Below are positions 44,665 to 53,127 of a stretch of DNA of 64,000 nucleotides, one piece after another; position 1 is the first letter of the stretch, and every line of letters starts with the position of its first letter. Under the pieces are notes generated by a model. The model searched no databases. It had not been told where the DNA came from and saw only the letters and a program-made list of their open reading frames with translations. The stretch lies in assembly GCF_001278075.1 (NCBI RefSeq), contig NZ_CP011340.1:744001-808000 (forward strand). Direction: 5' to 3'. This DNA is from Streptomyces pristinaespiralis. GTDB lineage: Bacteria > Actinomycetota > Actinomycetes > Streptomycetales > Streptomycetaceae. The position numbers and the translations under genes are program-made.

Positions 44665-44720
44665 ACCCTAGGAGCGCACGCCGCGCTTTTTCCCGAACGG
44701 GAAGTGAGCGTTGGGAGAAC
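44665..44720 (-). promoter_or_regulatory. PHO box (three direct-repeat units) and -10 of phoX-like gene
   Basis: Minus strand: three adjacent 11-mers, GTTCTCCCAAC (44720-44710), GCTCACTTCCC (44709-44699) and GTTCGGGAAAA (44698-44688), fit the 11-nt GTTCACC-type direct-repeat units bound by Streptomyces PhoP. TAGGGT (44670-44665) follows as a likely -10. The phosphatase start is about 43 bp further. Confidence 0.7.
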
Positions 44721-44785
44721 CGTTCCTTCCGCCGCCGGGGCTGCCTCCGGGGTGCGCTGTCGGGACTCCCGTCAAGGTCGGCCCG

Positions 44786-45160
44786 TCAGCACTCGCCCCG
44801 CCACTTCACCGTCCCGATCGTGGCGTAGATGATGTTCGCCTTGTACTGCCCGGGACCGGGGTTGTAGTGCAGGCAGATATGGCGGACCGAGGTCGTGTAG
44901 CCGTAGCTCAGGTCGATGTGATCGGCCCCGGGGAAGACGTAACCGTTGTTGAACACGGAACCGACGCTGTGGATCTCGCCGGACCAGTCACCGGCGGTCT
45001 TCATCAGCAGTGTTCCGCGCTGGTCCGGCTCGGAGTAGGCGCAGAAGTATCCCTTCGGGCAGCCGGGCGGGTCGGGTTCGGCGTGGGCCGCCGGAGCGGT
45101 GATCATCACACCTGCGAGGGCGCCGGCTCCGGCCAGTGTGCCCAGAACGTGCTTACGCAC
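44786..45160 (-). CDS. Peptidase inhibitor family I36-like secreted protein
   Basis: A 124-residue exported protein: Sec signal RKHVLGTLAGAGALAGVMITAPAAHA cleaves near residue 27. The mature part has GCPKGYFCAYSEPDQRG, GSVFNNGYVFPGADHIDLSYGY and CLHYNPGPG, ending KWRGEC, a Cys-rich beta-gamma-crystallin-like fold of Streptomyces metalloproteinase-inhibitor family I36 (SMPI). It likely protects the producer's secreted proteins or inhibits external metallopeptidases. GTG 45160 is used; an upstream GTG (45184) lacks a ribosome site. Lies downstream of the serine hydrolase on the same strand. Confidence 0.78.
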   Translation of the reverse strand: MRKHVLGTLAGAGALAGVMITAPAAHAEPDPPGCPKGYFCAYSEPDQRGTLLMKTAGDWSGEIHSVGSVFNNGYVFPGADHIDLSYGYTTSVRHICLHYNPGPGQYKANIIYATIGTVKWRGEC

Positions 45161-45197
45161 AGTGGTTGCCTCTCTTGTCGTCACGAATGCTGCGGTG

Positions 45198-45234
45198 GTC
45201 GTGTGTGGTGTCGTGTGTGGTGGTCGTGTGTGGT
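45198..45234. repeat. GT-rich 12-13 bp tandem repeat
   Basis: GTCGTGTGTGGT three times (45198-45209, 45210-45221, 45223-45234) between the I36 start and the serine hydrolase stop. Unusual low-complexity element for this GC-rich genome. It would fall in the 5' leader of the I36 gene. Confidence 0.7.
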
Positions 45235-45236
45235 GG

Positions 45237-46430
45237 TCAGCAAAGGGGCACGCCGGGCAGCTTGTTGTCCGGTGAGCTCATGTAGATGTTGGTGACGTAG
45301 CCGTCGTACAGGGGCAGGTACGCCCACCAGTCGTTCGTGTAGGGCGGCACGGTGACCTGCTGGCCCTGTTTCTGGCAGCCGACGAGCACTTCCACCCCGG
45401 CGGGCAGCTTGGTGAGCGGTGTCGTCGTGGTGCTCGCGCCGGCACGGACCTGCACCTGTGCGCCCCAGGTGCCGAACCACGCACCGGCCCGGGGCGTGGC
45501 GCCGGGCACGTTCAGCGAACGAACGAGCCGGTCGGTGGCCGTGTACGCGGCGCCGAAGGAGGTGTCCTGCGGGTGCAGGGTGAAGACGGCCACGATCGAA
45601 CGGTCGTCGGCTCCGAGGGTGCCGGTGGTGTGGAGTGCCGGTCGCGAGAGGTCGACGTCGGCCATCCGGCCGGCCGTCTTGGTCCCGGTCGCCGGGGTTG
45701 CGGTCACGGACGGGGCCGCGGACGCGGTCGTCGTCGCGGTCGTGTTGGTGCAGTCGCTCTTGGGACCGAACCCGGACCAGCCCTGCTTCACCGCCCACGG
45801 CCGCTCGAACGACGCGGGGATGCCGAAGCGTTGGTCGAAGCCGTCCGTGCCGCACCGGGTCGAGGCACGGAGGTTGCCCATGACGATGTCGCGAAGCGTG
45901 GCGGGGGCGCGCTCCAGGATCCAGCGGTACGTCTGCACGGTGTCGGCCGCGGACAGGGCCGTGTATCCCCAGTGCAGGGGGTAGCCGGCGGGCGGGCCTG
46001 CCGTGTCGACCAGTCCCAGACGCGAGGACATGCGGTCGATGATGGAGGAGCCACCGTTCAGCGACCAGTAGTGGCGGGCGGCGTCGTCGTTGCTGGCCCG
46101 CAGCATCGAATCGAGCCGCGCCCGGTCGTCCGCCGGCAGGCTGTAGGCGGGGCCCCGGTTCCACAGGTGGTCGAGCGCGATGAGCACCTTGACCACCGAG
46201 GCGGCACGGAACGGGGTGTGGGCGTTGTGCTGTTCGGTGAAGGAGCCGGTGAGGCGGTCGTAGACGGCGATGCCCGCGCTCACGCCGGGCGGGATCTCGG
46301 CCGTGGCCGCCCGCGGGGCGGCCTGCGGGGTCGCGGCGTGCGCGGGTGCCGCTGCCACGGCGAGCAGCGCCGCCGCGAGGACGAACCGTCCCACGGCGCG
46401 AGCGAGCCTGCCGCGCATTGTCGTGTGCAT
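45237..46430 (-). CDS. Class A beta-lactamase-like serine hydrolase, exported
   Basis: A 397-residue secreted protein. Sec signal RLARAVGRFVLAAALLAVAAAPAHA to about residue 32; then the penicillin-recognising fold (about 45-290): ASVVKVLIAL gives Ser78-x-x-Lys81, ASNDDAARHYW is the SxN-type motif, and VKQGWSGFG replaces the KTG. The degenerate third motif argues against true beta-lactamase activity; it may be a D,D-peptidase relative or carbohydrate/peptide esterase. The C-terminal part (about 320-397) is SH3-like with WFGTWGAQVQVRAGASTTTTP, ending in a Cys pair. ATG 46430 has AGGAG 7 bases upstream. Confidence 0.82.
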   Translation of the reverse strand: MHTTMRGRLARAVGRFVLAAALLAVAAAPAHAATPQAAPRAATAEIPPGVSAGIAVYDRLTGSFTEQHNAHTPFRAASVVKVLIALDHLWNRGPAYSLPADDRARLDSMLRASNDDAARHYWSLNGGSSIIDRMSSRLGLVDTAGPPAGYPLHWGYTALSAADTVQTYRWILERAPATLRDIVMGNLRASTRCGTDGFDQRFGIPASFERPWAVKQGWSGFGPKSDCTNTTATTTASAAPSVTATPATGTKTAGRMADVDLSRPALHTTGTLGADDRSIVAVFTLHPQDTSFGAAYTATDRLVRSLNVPGATPRAGAWFGTWGAQVQVRAGASTTTTPLTKLPAGVEVLVGCQKQGQQVTVPPYTNDWWAYLPLYDGYVTNIYMSSPDNKLPGVPLC

Positions 46431-46479
46431 CAAGGATCTCCTGGTCGTTGGCGGGCAGGCCGCGCCGGTGCGGCCGGTG

Positions 46480-46974
46480 TCAGCAGTTGCGGATGGACCA
46501 GACGGGCGTCCAGTCCTGGGTACCGACCTGGGGAGGGGTGAAGGCACGGCGCACGTCGCCTCCCTGCCCGTAGAAGTAGGAGGTGACCCCGCCGGTCTGC
46601 TTGTTCAGGTAGTAGCCGTTGCCGTGCCAGTCGGACAGCCAGTACCTGTTGCAGTGGTAGAGGAAGAAAATCTTCCACTTGGACACCGTGGGATCCCAGA
46701 CCTCGACGCAGAGATTCCCGGGGGCGCAGTCGAAGAGTTCGCCGTCCGCCCGGTGAATGAAGTGGGCGGCGGGCGACACCGTCGGGGAGACCGCGGCCTC
46801 GGCCCGGGCCGACCGCGTCCCGCCGTCGTGCGGGGCCGGCGGCGCGATCCGGACATCGCCGCTCACGCCGTTGCCCGAGGCGGTCGCCGCCTGGGCCGAT
46901 CCAGTGGAGACAACGGCCATCAGTGTCCAGGCGAGGACACCGACGATGCCGAGGAAGGAGCGCTTGGAGCGCAT
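46480..46974 (-). CDS. Secreted protein of unknown function, 164 aa
   Basis: Signal peptide SKRSFLGIVGVLAWTLMAVVSTGSAQA, cleaved near residue 29. After a Pro/Ala-rich linker, the mature domain has four cysteines (FDCAPGNLC, YHCNRYW and the C-terminal RNC), and is rich in aromatic residues (VEVWDPTVSKWKIFFLY; GNGYYLNKQTGGVTSYFYGQGG). This resembles small Streptomyces secreted beta-rich proteins near I36 inhibitors but I cannot name a family. GGAGG 8 bases before the ATG at 46974. Same strand and 49 bp upstream of the serine hydrolase; may be cotranscribed with it. Confidence 0.75.
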   Translation of the reverse strand: MRSKRSFLGIVGVLAWTLMAVVSTGSAQAATASGNGVSGDVRIAPPAPHDGGTRSARAEAAVSPTVSPAAHFIHRADGELFDCAPGNLCVEVWDPTVSKWKIFFLYHCNRYWLSDWHGNGYYLNKQTGGVTSYFYGQGGDVRRAFTPPQVGTQDWTPVWSIRNC

Positions 46975-47341
46975 GGAACGAACCTCCTGTCAGGCGACGC
47001 CGCAGCGGCGCCGACCCGTGTCGCCGTCTGTCGGGGCTTCACGGCAGCCGTCGCGCCGTCGCACCTACCGGACGCGGAACACCGGCGCCGTCCGCGCGGC
47101 GCCCTGACCCGCGGTGGTGATGCTTCCTGATCCGTCTCCGCCGGGAGAAGGCCTTTCGGTCCTGACCGAAGCGCCTGGAACGCGGCCTCCCGGCGTGGTC
47201 CTCTGTGTGAACGCGAAGCTCGGCCCGAGAACGAGTCGGCCCAACGGGCATGCGCGATACCGGCGGGTGCACGGGTGCCGTAGCGCCGGCAGGGAGTTGC
47301 GAGGCACTGCCCACCAAGCGCTCACTTCTCGGACGGCCCGC
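46975..47341. other. Intergenic gap with one dyad, otherwise empty
   Basis: No gene is seen between the LysR stop and the secreted-protein start. The only structure is the dyad at 47155-47170 (listed separately). The remainder is GC-rich without features. Confidence 0.35.
47155..47170. promoter_or_regulatory. Perfect dyad upstream of secreted-protein operon
   Basis: TTCGGTC-CT-GACCGAA is a perfect inverted repeat; flanking AGGC/GCCT extends it to about 28 bp with mismatches. It lies about 180 bp upstream of the secreted-protein start and 170 bp past the LysR stop, so it could be an operator or the LysR terminator. Confidence 0.4.
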
Positions 47342-48292
47342 TCAGGAGGACGTCGCACCTTCCCGGCCCGGCGCGGCCATGACGGCGGCCGCGGCCTCCC
47401 GCATGGCCTGTACGCCTGGTCGGAGGCGGCGCTGGGCCGGCCAGCCGAGGGCCGACACGGAAGGGGACAGGTCCACCACGTCGACGTAGCGCACCCCGGG
47501 GCGGGGGAAGAAGTCCCGCGCCGCCGCCGGCAGGAAGCACATTCCCTCGCCCCGGGCCACGGACAGGAGCAGCCCTTCCATGTCGGAGACGACAGGGCCG
47601 TAGCGCACGCGGGTGCCGTCCGGCCGGGGGTCCACCGCCCAGAAGTCCCACCACACGCGGGGTACTTCCGGGGGGACGTCCACGAAGACCCGGTCGGAGA
47701 GGTCGGCGAGGCGGATCCCGGACCGGTCCGCGAGCGGGTCGCCGGCCGCCAGACAGGCGACCCGGGGTTCGACGGCCAGTTCCAGCAGCTCGATGTCCGG
47801 CGGCACCGGGGGCCGGAGGAAGGCCACGTCGATGTCGCCGGAGAGCAACTGCGCCAGGTGCTCGCTGAAGTTGAGACTGCGTACCTCGACGGTGATCCCG
47901 GGGTGGAGGACGCCGAGCCGCTCGAGGATCGCGCTGGTGTAGGGCATCGCCGCCTCCGCGCCGATGGTGCCGACCACCACGTGCCCGGTGAGCGTGCGGG
48001 CCCACTGGCCGGCGCGGACGCGTAACAGGCCCATCGCCTCCACCGTGGCGCGCGCCTCCACCGTCAGCGCGCTGCCCGCGTCGGTGAGACGGACCGTGCG
48101 GCTGTCCCTCGCGAACAGGGGCACGCCCAGCCGCCTCTCCAGATCCTGGATCTGGCGGCTCAGCGCCGACTGGGTCATGAACAGCCGCGCCGCCGCCCTG
48201 CCGAAGTGCAACTCCTCGCTCAGCGCCAGAAAAAGACGCAGTTGATGGACGCTCGGCTCCGCTGATCCCCCCGACTCGGGCACGGCAGACAT
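47342..48292 (-). CDS. LysR-family transcriptional regulator
   Basis: A 316-residue LysR-type regulator. N-terminal HTH: HQLRLFLALSEELHFGRAAARLFMTQSALSRQIQDLERRLGVPLFARDSRTVRLTDAGSAL (long version abbreviated: LRLFLALSEELHFGRAA; QSALSRQIQDLE; VPLFARDSR). The type I/II effector-binding domain follows, with GHVVVGTIGAEAAMPYTS and ARGEGMCFLPAAARDF. The effector is unknown. No target gene is divergent from it: the upstream side is an 870-bp gap without genes, which is unusual for this class. The ATG at 48292 begins MSAVPESGG. Confidence 0.9.
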   Translation of the reverse strand: MSAVPESGGSAEPSVHQLRLFLALSEELHFGRAAARLFMTQSALSRQIQDLERRLGVPLFARDSRTVRLTDAGSALTVEARATVEAMGLLRVRAGQWARTLTGHVVVGTIGAEAAMPYTSAILERLGVLHPGITVEVRSLNFSEHLAQLLSGDIDVAFLRPPVPPDIELLELAVEPRVACLAAGDPLADRSGIRLADLSDRVFVDVPPEVPRVWWDFWAVDPRPDGTRVRYGPVVSDMEGLLLSVARGEGMCFLPAAARDFFPRPGVRYVDVVDLSPSVSALGWPAQRRLRPGVQAMREAAAAVMAAPGREGATSS

Positions 48293-49163
48293 CCTCCACC
48301 TGCGGCCATAGCGGCCTCTGCATCGATCACGCGCATTTTCTCATCGCTGCCTCCCTGGCAGACGTGATCGCGCCGTGTGACGCTGTGCGTGCCGCTCCGC
48401 CGACCGGGCTGACCACCGGACCGCGCGGGGGCGGCCGTGCAGGCGGAACGACGCGGAACCAGGGGGAAGAGTGAAGCAGGACGCGCCTGATCTCTGCCGT
48501 GGGCCGTGTGCTGCCCGCCGCCTCTCTGCCGTACGACCGCCTCTTCGTCACCGCAGCCGCGTACGTGACCGTAACGGCCGTGACGACGGGCGGCCCTGAC
48601 GGGCGGTCCTGACGCCGCCGAGGCCGTACGGGCGCGGGGCGTGAGGGCGCCGGGTGTACGGGTGCCGGGCGCAGAGGCGCCGGACCGTCGCCCCGCACAC
48701 CGGCCCCGGGCCGCCTGCGAGGCAGGTGCGATCGCCGGAACCGGAGACGACACCCCGCCACGGTGACGGCTCGGCCGGTACCCGACCGCACCGCCGCCCC
48801 ATCCGCGCTCCGGACTCCCGCGCTGCCGGCTGCCGGACTCCCGGCCTCCGTCCGTTCCTGGGTCCTCGGCCGGTGCCGAGGCCCGGCGGAAAAGCCCGGC
48901 GGCTGGCTCCGGCGGCTGGCTCCGGCGCCGAGGCCGGGGGCCTTCCACCGGCCCGGAGCAGGCGCCCCGGGCCCTGACACGCACGAGGCGGTGACGGCGA
49001 CCGGCCACGGCGGGCCGGGGCGGGCACGTCACGTAGCGGTCCGCCGGGCCCGCTCTCCGACCGGGACGCGGACCACGTCCCGCCGCGGCCGGACCGCGAT
49101 GTGCGGTCGCGGAAAGAAGTGACCGGAAAACGTGTCCAGTACGAACGACACGCAGGGGAAGAC
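48293..49163. other. Long gap without recognised gene
   Basis: 871 bp of very GC-rich sequence. Open frames exist on both strands, but all are Arg/Pro/Ala-rich with no protein character. There are local repeats: GGCGGCTGGCTCC twice near 48898-48924, and GCCG(G/T)GTGTACGGGTGCCGG-like motifs near 48630-48670. It may contain the LysR promoter, decayed coding sequence, or a small RNA; I cannot tell which. Confidence 0.4.
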
Positions 49164-50180
49164 ATGGTGCTGCGCATTCATCTCACGGCCAGGGACCTGG
49201 CCCGCGTCCATCTCGCCAGGGAACCGGACCCGGTCTGGGAGACCCTGCTCGGCCTGCACCAGCTGACGACACCACGGCGCGGCCTGCCCGTCTTCGCCCC
49301 CTGGCGGCGCAGCGCCCGCGCCAGGCTTGCGGAGGAACACCTCGCGGGCCCGGTCAGGATGCTCTCCACCCTGGCCCCCGCCTCTGCCGGCTACTGGCCC
49401 GACTTCCTCACTCCCGATGCCTCGGCCGACGGCCTGGGAGCAGCGATCGAGGCATTGCACGCCACCCCCGGACAGCAGGTGCGCCAGGAGATGCACCGAC
49501 TGGCCGACAGCTATCCGCTCCCCCAATGGGCCCGCGCTCTGGCCGGCGGCGAACGGCACCGGATGGAGGAGGTCGCGACGGCGTTCCGGCTCGTGCACCG
49601 CGCGGTCATCGCCCCCGGCTGGACGGGGGCGGCCATGACCACCGAGGCCGACCGGGCCATGCGGACACGCGTCCTGCGCGACCGCGGCGTCCACGGACTG
49701 CTGGACTCCTTCCGCCCCCTGATGGACTGGCGGCCGCCCGTACTGCACGTGCGTTATCCGGAGGACCGTGACCTGCACCTGGGCGGACGAGGCCTGCGGC
49801 TGATCCCCTCCCACTTCTGCTGGCACACGCCCATCGCCCTGGCCGACCCCGCCCTGCCCCAGGTCCTCGCCTACCCCGTGGCCCATCCCCCGTCCTGGGC
49901 CCCGGCGGTCACCCGCGACCGTCACCCCAAGGCTCTGGCCGCTCTGCTGGGCCGTACCCGCGCCCGCGTGCTGGCGGCCCTCGACACCACCGCGACCACC
50001 GGGGAGCTCGCCCAACGCCTGAAGATCTCCGCTTCCTCGGCGAGCGAACACATCACGGCCCTGCGAGAGGCCAACCTCGCGCACAGCCAACGGGCCCGCG
50101 CCCAGGTGATCCACACCCTCACCCCGTTGGGCACCGCGCTCCTCCACGGCGAACTCCCGCCCCACCCGGTGACCGACTGA
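49164..50180 (+). CDS. ArsR-like HTH regulator, 338 aa
   Basis: A DNA-binding protein with an unknown N-terminal helical domain of about 240 residues (RIHLTARDLARVHLAREPDPVWETLLGLHQL) and a C-terminal ArsR-type winged helix: KALAALLGRTRARVLAALDTTATTGELAQRLKISASSASEHITALREANL (about 260-315, split as ArsR HTH). It belongs to a large group of Streptomyces 'ArsR/SmtB-like' proteins with a long N-terminal region and no metal-binding Cys motif. ATG 49164 is chosen from the family start and GGGGAA upstream. Effector unknown. No operon partner. Confidence 0.83.
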   Translation: MVLRIHLTARDLARVHLAREPDPVWETLLGLHQLTTPRRGLPVFAPWRRSARARLAEEHLAGPVRMLSTLAPASAGYWPDFLTPDASADGLGAAIEALHATPGQQVRQEMHRLADSYPLPQWARALAGGERHRMEEVATAFRLVHRAVIAPGWTGAAMTTEADRAMRTRVLRDRGVHGLLDSFRPLMDWRPPVLHVRYPEDRDLHLGGRGLRLIPSHFCWHTPIALADPALPQVLAYPVAHPPSWAPAVTRDRHPKALAALLGRTRARVLAALDTTATTGELAQRLKISASSASEHITALREANLAHSQRARAQVIHTLTPLGTALLHGELPPHPVTD

Positions 50181-50215
50181 GGCCGCGGGCCGCCACGGCG
50201 CCGGAGCGCGGGCCG

Positions 50216-51349
50216 TCAGCGGCGTACGACGAGCACCGCCGCGATGTCGTCGTCGAAACCACGGCCGCTGTGACGGACGAGGTCCTCACGCAGGAGCGTG
50301 GTCATGCGGTCCGCGGGTTCACCGATCCAGGCCCGCATCCGCTCCTCGAGCGGGTAGAAGGTCCCCGTGTCGTCACGGGTCTCGCTCACGCCGTCCGTGA
50401 ACATCAACAGCCGGTCCCCCGGCTCGAAGGGCAGTTGCTGGACGTCGAAGTCAGCGTCCCCGAGCCCGAACAGGTCCCCCTGCCGCCCGAAGAGATTGAC
50501 GGGGGGCGACGGAGAGGGCAGGTCCGCCGTCTCCAGGACACCCTGATGCTGGACGATCGGTGCCGGATGGCCGCAGCTGACGAGCCGGACGACCGGTTCG
50601 TCGTCGGGGATCTCGGCGAGCAGTACGGTCGCGAACCGGCTGGCCACGTCCGAGTCCTGCGTCCGCTCCACATAGCGGGCCATGCTGAATTCCAGCCGCT
50701 CGGCCACAGCGGGGAGGTCCGGGGCCGTATAGGCGGACTCGCGGAACGAGCCGAGGAGGATGGATGCCGTCTCCAGCGCGCCGAGGCCCTTTCCCTGGAC
50801 GTCACCCAGCATGATCCGTACCGCGCCGCGTGCTTCGAGCGCCTTGTAGAAGTCCCCGCCGACATGCGCTCCCGCGGCCGACGCCTCGTAGAGAAGGTGG
50901 AGGTCGACGGAGCCCAGGTGTGACGGCATCGGCCGTTGCAGGGCGGACTGCGCGGCTTCGGCCACGGAGTGCATCTGGCGGAGCTCCAGCTCACGGTTCT
51001 GCCGGAGACGGCTCGACCAGACGGCGGCAACCGTCACGGCCAGGAGCACCGTCTCGTTGATCAGCACGCCGGGGACGTCCTCAGCCCGCCGCGCGGCCAG
51101 GCCGGCGGAGGTCGCCATGGACAGCAGCCCCACGCCCGCGGTGACACGGCTCCCCCAGGTCACGGCCGCCAGTGCCGGTGCCGCGAAGAGCACACGGTCG
51201 AAGGGTTCACGGTCGGAAGTGAGCGAATCGGCCACGACGGAGAGTGCGATCACCAGGAACGGGAGAAGGCGGCCGATGAGGTATCCGGCATCCGCCTTCC
51301 ACGACAGTTCGTCCAGGACAGTGCTGTGTTCACGCATCTGTTCATGCAT
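50216..51349 (-). CDS. Membrane SpoIIE (PP2C) phosphatase
   Basis: A 377-residue integral-membrane phosphatase. N-terminal hydrophobic segments: LIGRLLPFLVIALSVVADSL (about 24-43), FAAPALAAVTWGSRVTAG (about 55-72) and LINETVLLAVTVAAVWSS (about 97-114), a MASE1-like or RsbP-free sensor. The cytoplasmic PP2C/SpoIIE domain (about 145-377) shows LYEASAAGAHVGGDFYKAL, IMLGDVQGKGLGALETASILLG, VSCGHPAPIVQHQG, LMFTDGVSETRDDTG and GFDDDIAAVLVVRR, with the metal-binding acids present. This family is common in Streptomyces and dephosphorylates sigma-factor antagonists. ATG at 51349; ATG 51337 is also possible. Confidence 0.9.
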   Translation of the reverse strand: MHEQMREHSTVLDELSWKADAGYLIGRLLPFLVIALSVVADSLTSDREPFDRVLFAAPALAAVTWGSRVTAGVGLLSMATSAGLAARRAEDVPGVLINETVLLAVTVAAVWSSRLRQNRELELRQMHSVAEAAQSALQRPMPSHLGSVDLHLLYEASAAGAHVGGDFYKALEARGAVRIMLGDVQGKGLGALETASILLGSFRESAYTAPDLPAVAERLEFSMARYVERTQDSDVASRFATVLLAEIPDDEPVVRLVSCGHPAPIVQHQGVLETADLPSPSPPVNLFGRQGDLFGLGDADFDVQQLPFEPGDRLLMFTDGVSETRDDTGTFYPLEERMRAWIGEPADRMTTLLREDLVRHSGRGFDDDIAAVLVVRR

Positions 51350-51537
51350 GGACCGTTCGGCGCGGAAAGCATCTGGGACTACGCCGTTCGAGGGCGGGCG
51401 GCACTACCATGTCACCCGTTCCAGCGGTCGCGACGAGCGGCCGACCGCTCCTGCGGGTGATTGTCGTCCCGGCTGCGGGAGCCCACCACGACGAGCCGGC
51501 CCGCCCCAGCAGCCCACCGCCGCCCCATAAAGGGATG

Positions 51538-51559
51538 AAACCTGACATAACCAAGGTTT
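51538..51559. promoter_or_regulatory. Inverted repeat in divergent gap
   Basis: AAACCT-10-AGGTTT is a perfect 6-bp-arm dyad in an AT-rich patch (GACATAACCA centre), between the SpoIIE phosphatase (start 51349, minus) and the 400-aa unknown (start 51641). Candidate regulator site for the unknown gene. Confidence 0.4.
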
Positions 51560-51640
51560 TGGCACGCGACCCTCCTGTGTCTCCCGTCTGCCGTCCGGCC
51601 CATACTGGAGCTGCCCGCGACCCCCTGACAGAACGACTCC

Positions 51641-52843
51641 ATGCCGAAGACCAGTACCTCCTCGACCACCGCCCCCGACACGACGTGGCTGGGGCACGGG
51701 CGCCACCTCGGACCGACGCCCGAGCAGGACGTCCGGCGCAACCTCATCGCGCTCAAGGCCGCCGGGGTCATCGACGACTTCCTCGACCTCGCCCCCGCCG
51801 ACGCGTCCGTCGCCTCCGATGCCTTCGCAACCGGTGGGGGCGGCCTGCCCCACGCACCCGGCGCCGACGAGAGCGCCGCCGAGCCGGACCCCTCCGCACG
51901 CCGCCTCTTCGAGGCCCGCTGGCGCGTGGACGGCGATGTGACCGTGCGCGCCCAGCTGACGTGCTTCGACTCCCACGGCAGGCAACGTGACGGCGAGGCG
52001 GTCGGCTGGGTGCTGGCCGCCAAGGCGGAACGAACCTGGGACCAGCGGTGGCCCTCCCCCGCCGCGATGTTCTGGCCCGACAGCGGCCGCGTCGACTGGG
52101 ACCACGACACCGTCCCCGGCCTGCGGCTGCGGACCACCAATCGACTGCCGGACGACGACAAGGAGATCCGCCGCCTCCTCAAGGACTGCAGCCGCGTCAG
52201 CTGGAACATTCACGTCGTCGTCCATGAGGCGATGACCCCCGACGCGCGCGGCCGCCGGCCGCTGACGCCCTTTCTGCCGTCGAGCCTGCACCACCGGGTG
52301 GTCGAGCACCGGGCCTCGCCGGAACAGTTCCGACTCGTCAATTGGGCGATGAGGGACCTGCACGTACGGGTACCCCGGGGCGGGGCGGTGGTCCTGCCCT
52401 CGGCATCGGCGGGCCAGGAGTACGACGCGGAACGATTCTCCGTCCGCAGTGTCTTCCTGGACGGCTCGGAGCCGACGGAACTCGTCGAGAAGGTCACCGC
52501 CTTCGCCGAACTGCCGAGGACCTTGACCGCCGACGCGGAGCAGGCGCTCGACAGCCTGCGCCGCCGGTGGCATCTGCTCACCATGGAGGAGGAGTTGGCC
52601 CACACCCGCCGGCTCGTCACCAAGTACGCGGAGGCACTCGAGGCCATGACCAGGTCCCGGGACCTGTACCGGGAGGCAGCCGAACTCGCGCAGGCCGCGC
52701 TGGCCGAGGTGACCGGATCGGGCGGCGTGCCGCGTCCCGCCTCGGAGGACGCGGCCGCCAAAGCGGCGGGCTCCCCGCGCAACACCTTGATCAAGGCTCT
52801 GGGGCGCTTCAAGGACACGTCGAGGCAGCACCCCCAGAAGTAG
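51641..52843 (+). CDS. Hypothetical protein, 400 aa, coiled-coil C-terminus
   Basis: Unrecognised cytoplasmic protein. N-terminal part (1-250) contains TWLGHGRHLGPTPEQDVRRNLIALKAAGVIDDFLDL and ARRLFEARWRVDGDVTVRAQLTCFDSHG. The middle has VSWNIHVVVHEAMTPDARG and FLPSSLHHRVVEHRASPEQFRLVNWAM. The C-terminal third is a long charged helix (AELPRTLTADAEQALDSLRRRWHLLTMEEELAHTRRLVTKYAEALEAM), then LAEVTGSGG and a basic tail, typical of a coiled coil. No signal peptide or TM. Family not identified; possibly Streptomyces-specific. ATG at 51641 without a strong ribosome site. Confidence 0.7.
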   Translation: MPKTSTSSTTAPDTTWLGHGRHLGPTPEQDVRRNLIALKAAGVIDDFLDLAPADASVASDAFATGGGGLPHAPGADESAAEPDPSARRLFEARWRVDGDVTVRAQLTCFDSHGRQRDGEAVGWVLAAKAERTWDQRWPSPAAMFWPDSGRVDWDHDTVPGLRLRTTNRLPDDDKEIRRLLKDCSRVSWNIHVVVHEAMTPDARGRRPLTPFLPSSLHHRVVEHRASPEQFRLVNWAMRDLHVRVPRGGAVVLPSASAGQEYDAERFSVRSVFLDGSEPTELVEKVTAFAELPRTLTADAEQALDSLRRRWHLLTMEEELAHTRRLVTKYAEALEAMTRSRDLYREAAELAQAALAEVTGSGGVPRPASEDAAAKAAGSPRNTLIKALGRFKDTSRQHPQK

Positions 52844-53127
52844 CGGCCCGCCCCCGTCCGGCTCCGCACTTCCGGCCTCCTGCTCGGGCGGCAGGAGGCC
52901 GGACGGCCACGCCTGCCGTTCCGTCCTTGCGTCCGACGTCCCTCCGTGGGAACAGTGCCCTCGGGCCGGCGCGCATCAGGCGCAACACCGGGGCGGCACC
53001 GTGCCCACCCGCGCCGCCTCGTTCCGCCGCCGCGCCGCCGGCCTGGTCGATCATCCAGTACCTCTGCGGAGCCGAAGCTAGTCTTGGTGCGCCGTAGTGA
53101 TGTTCACCGGGGAGGGAGCCGACAGCG

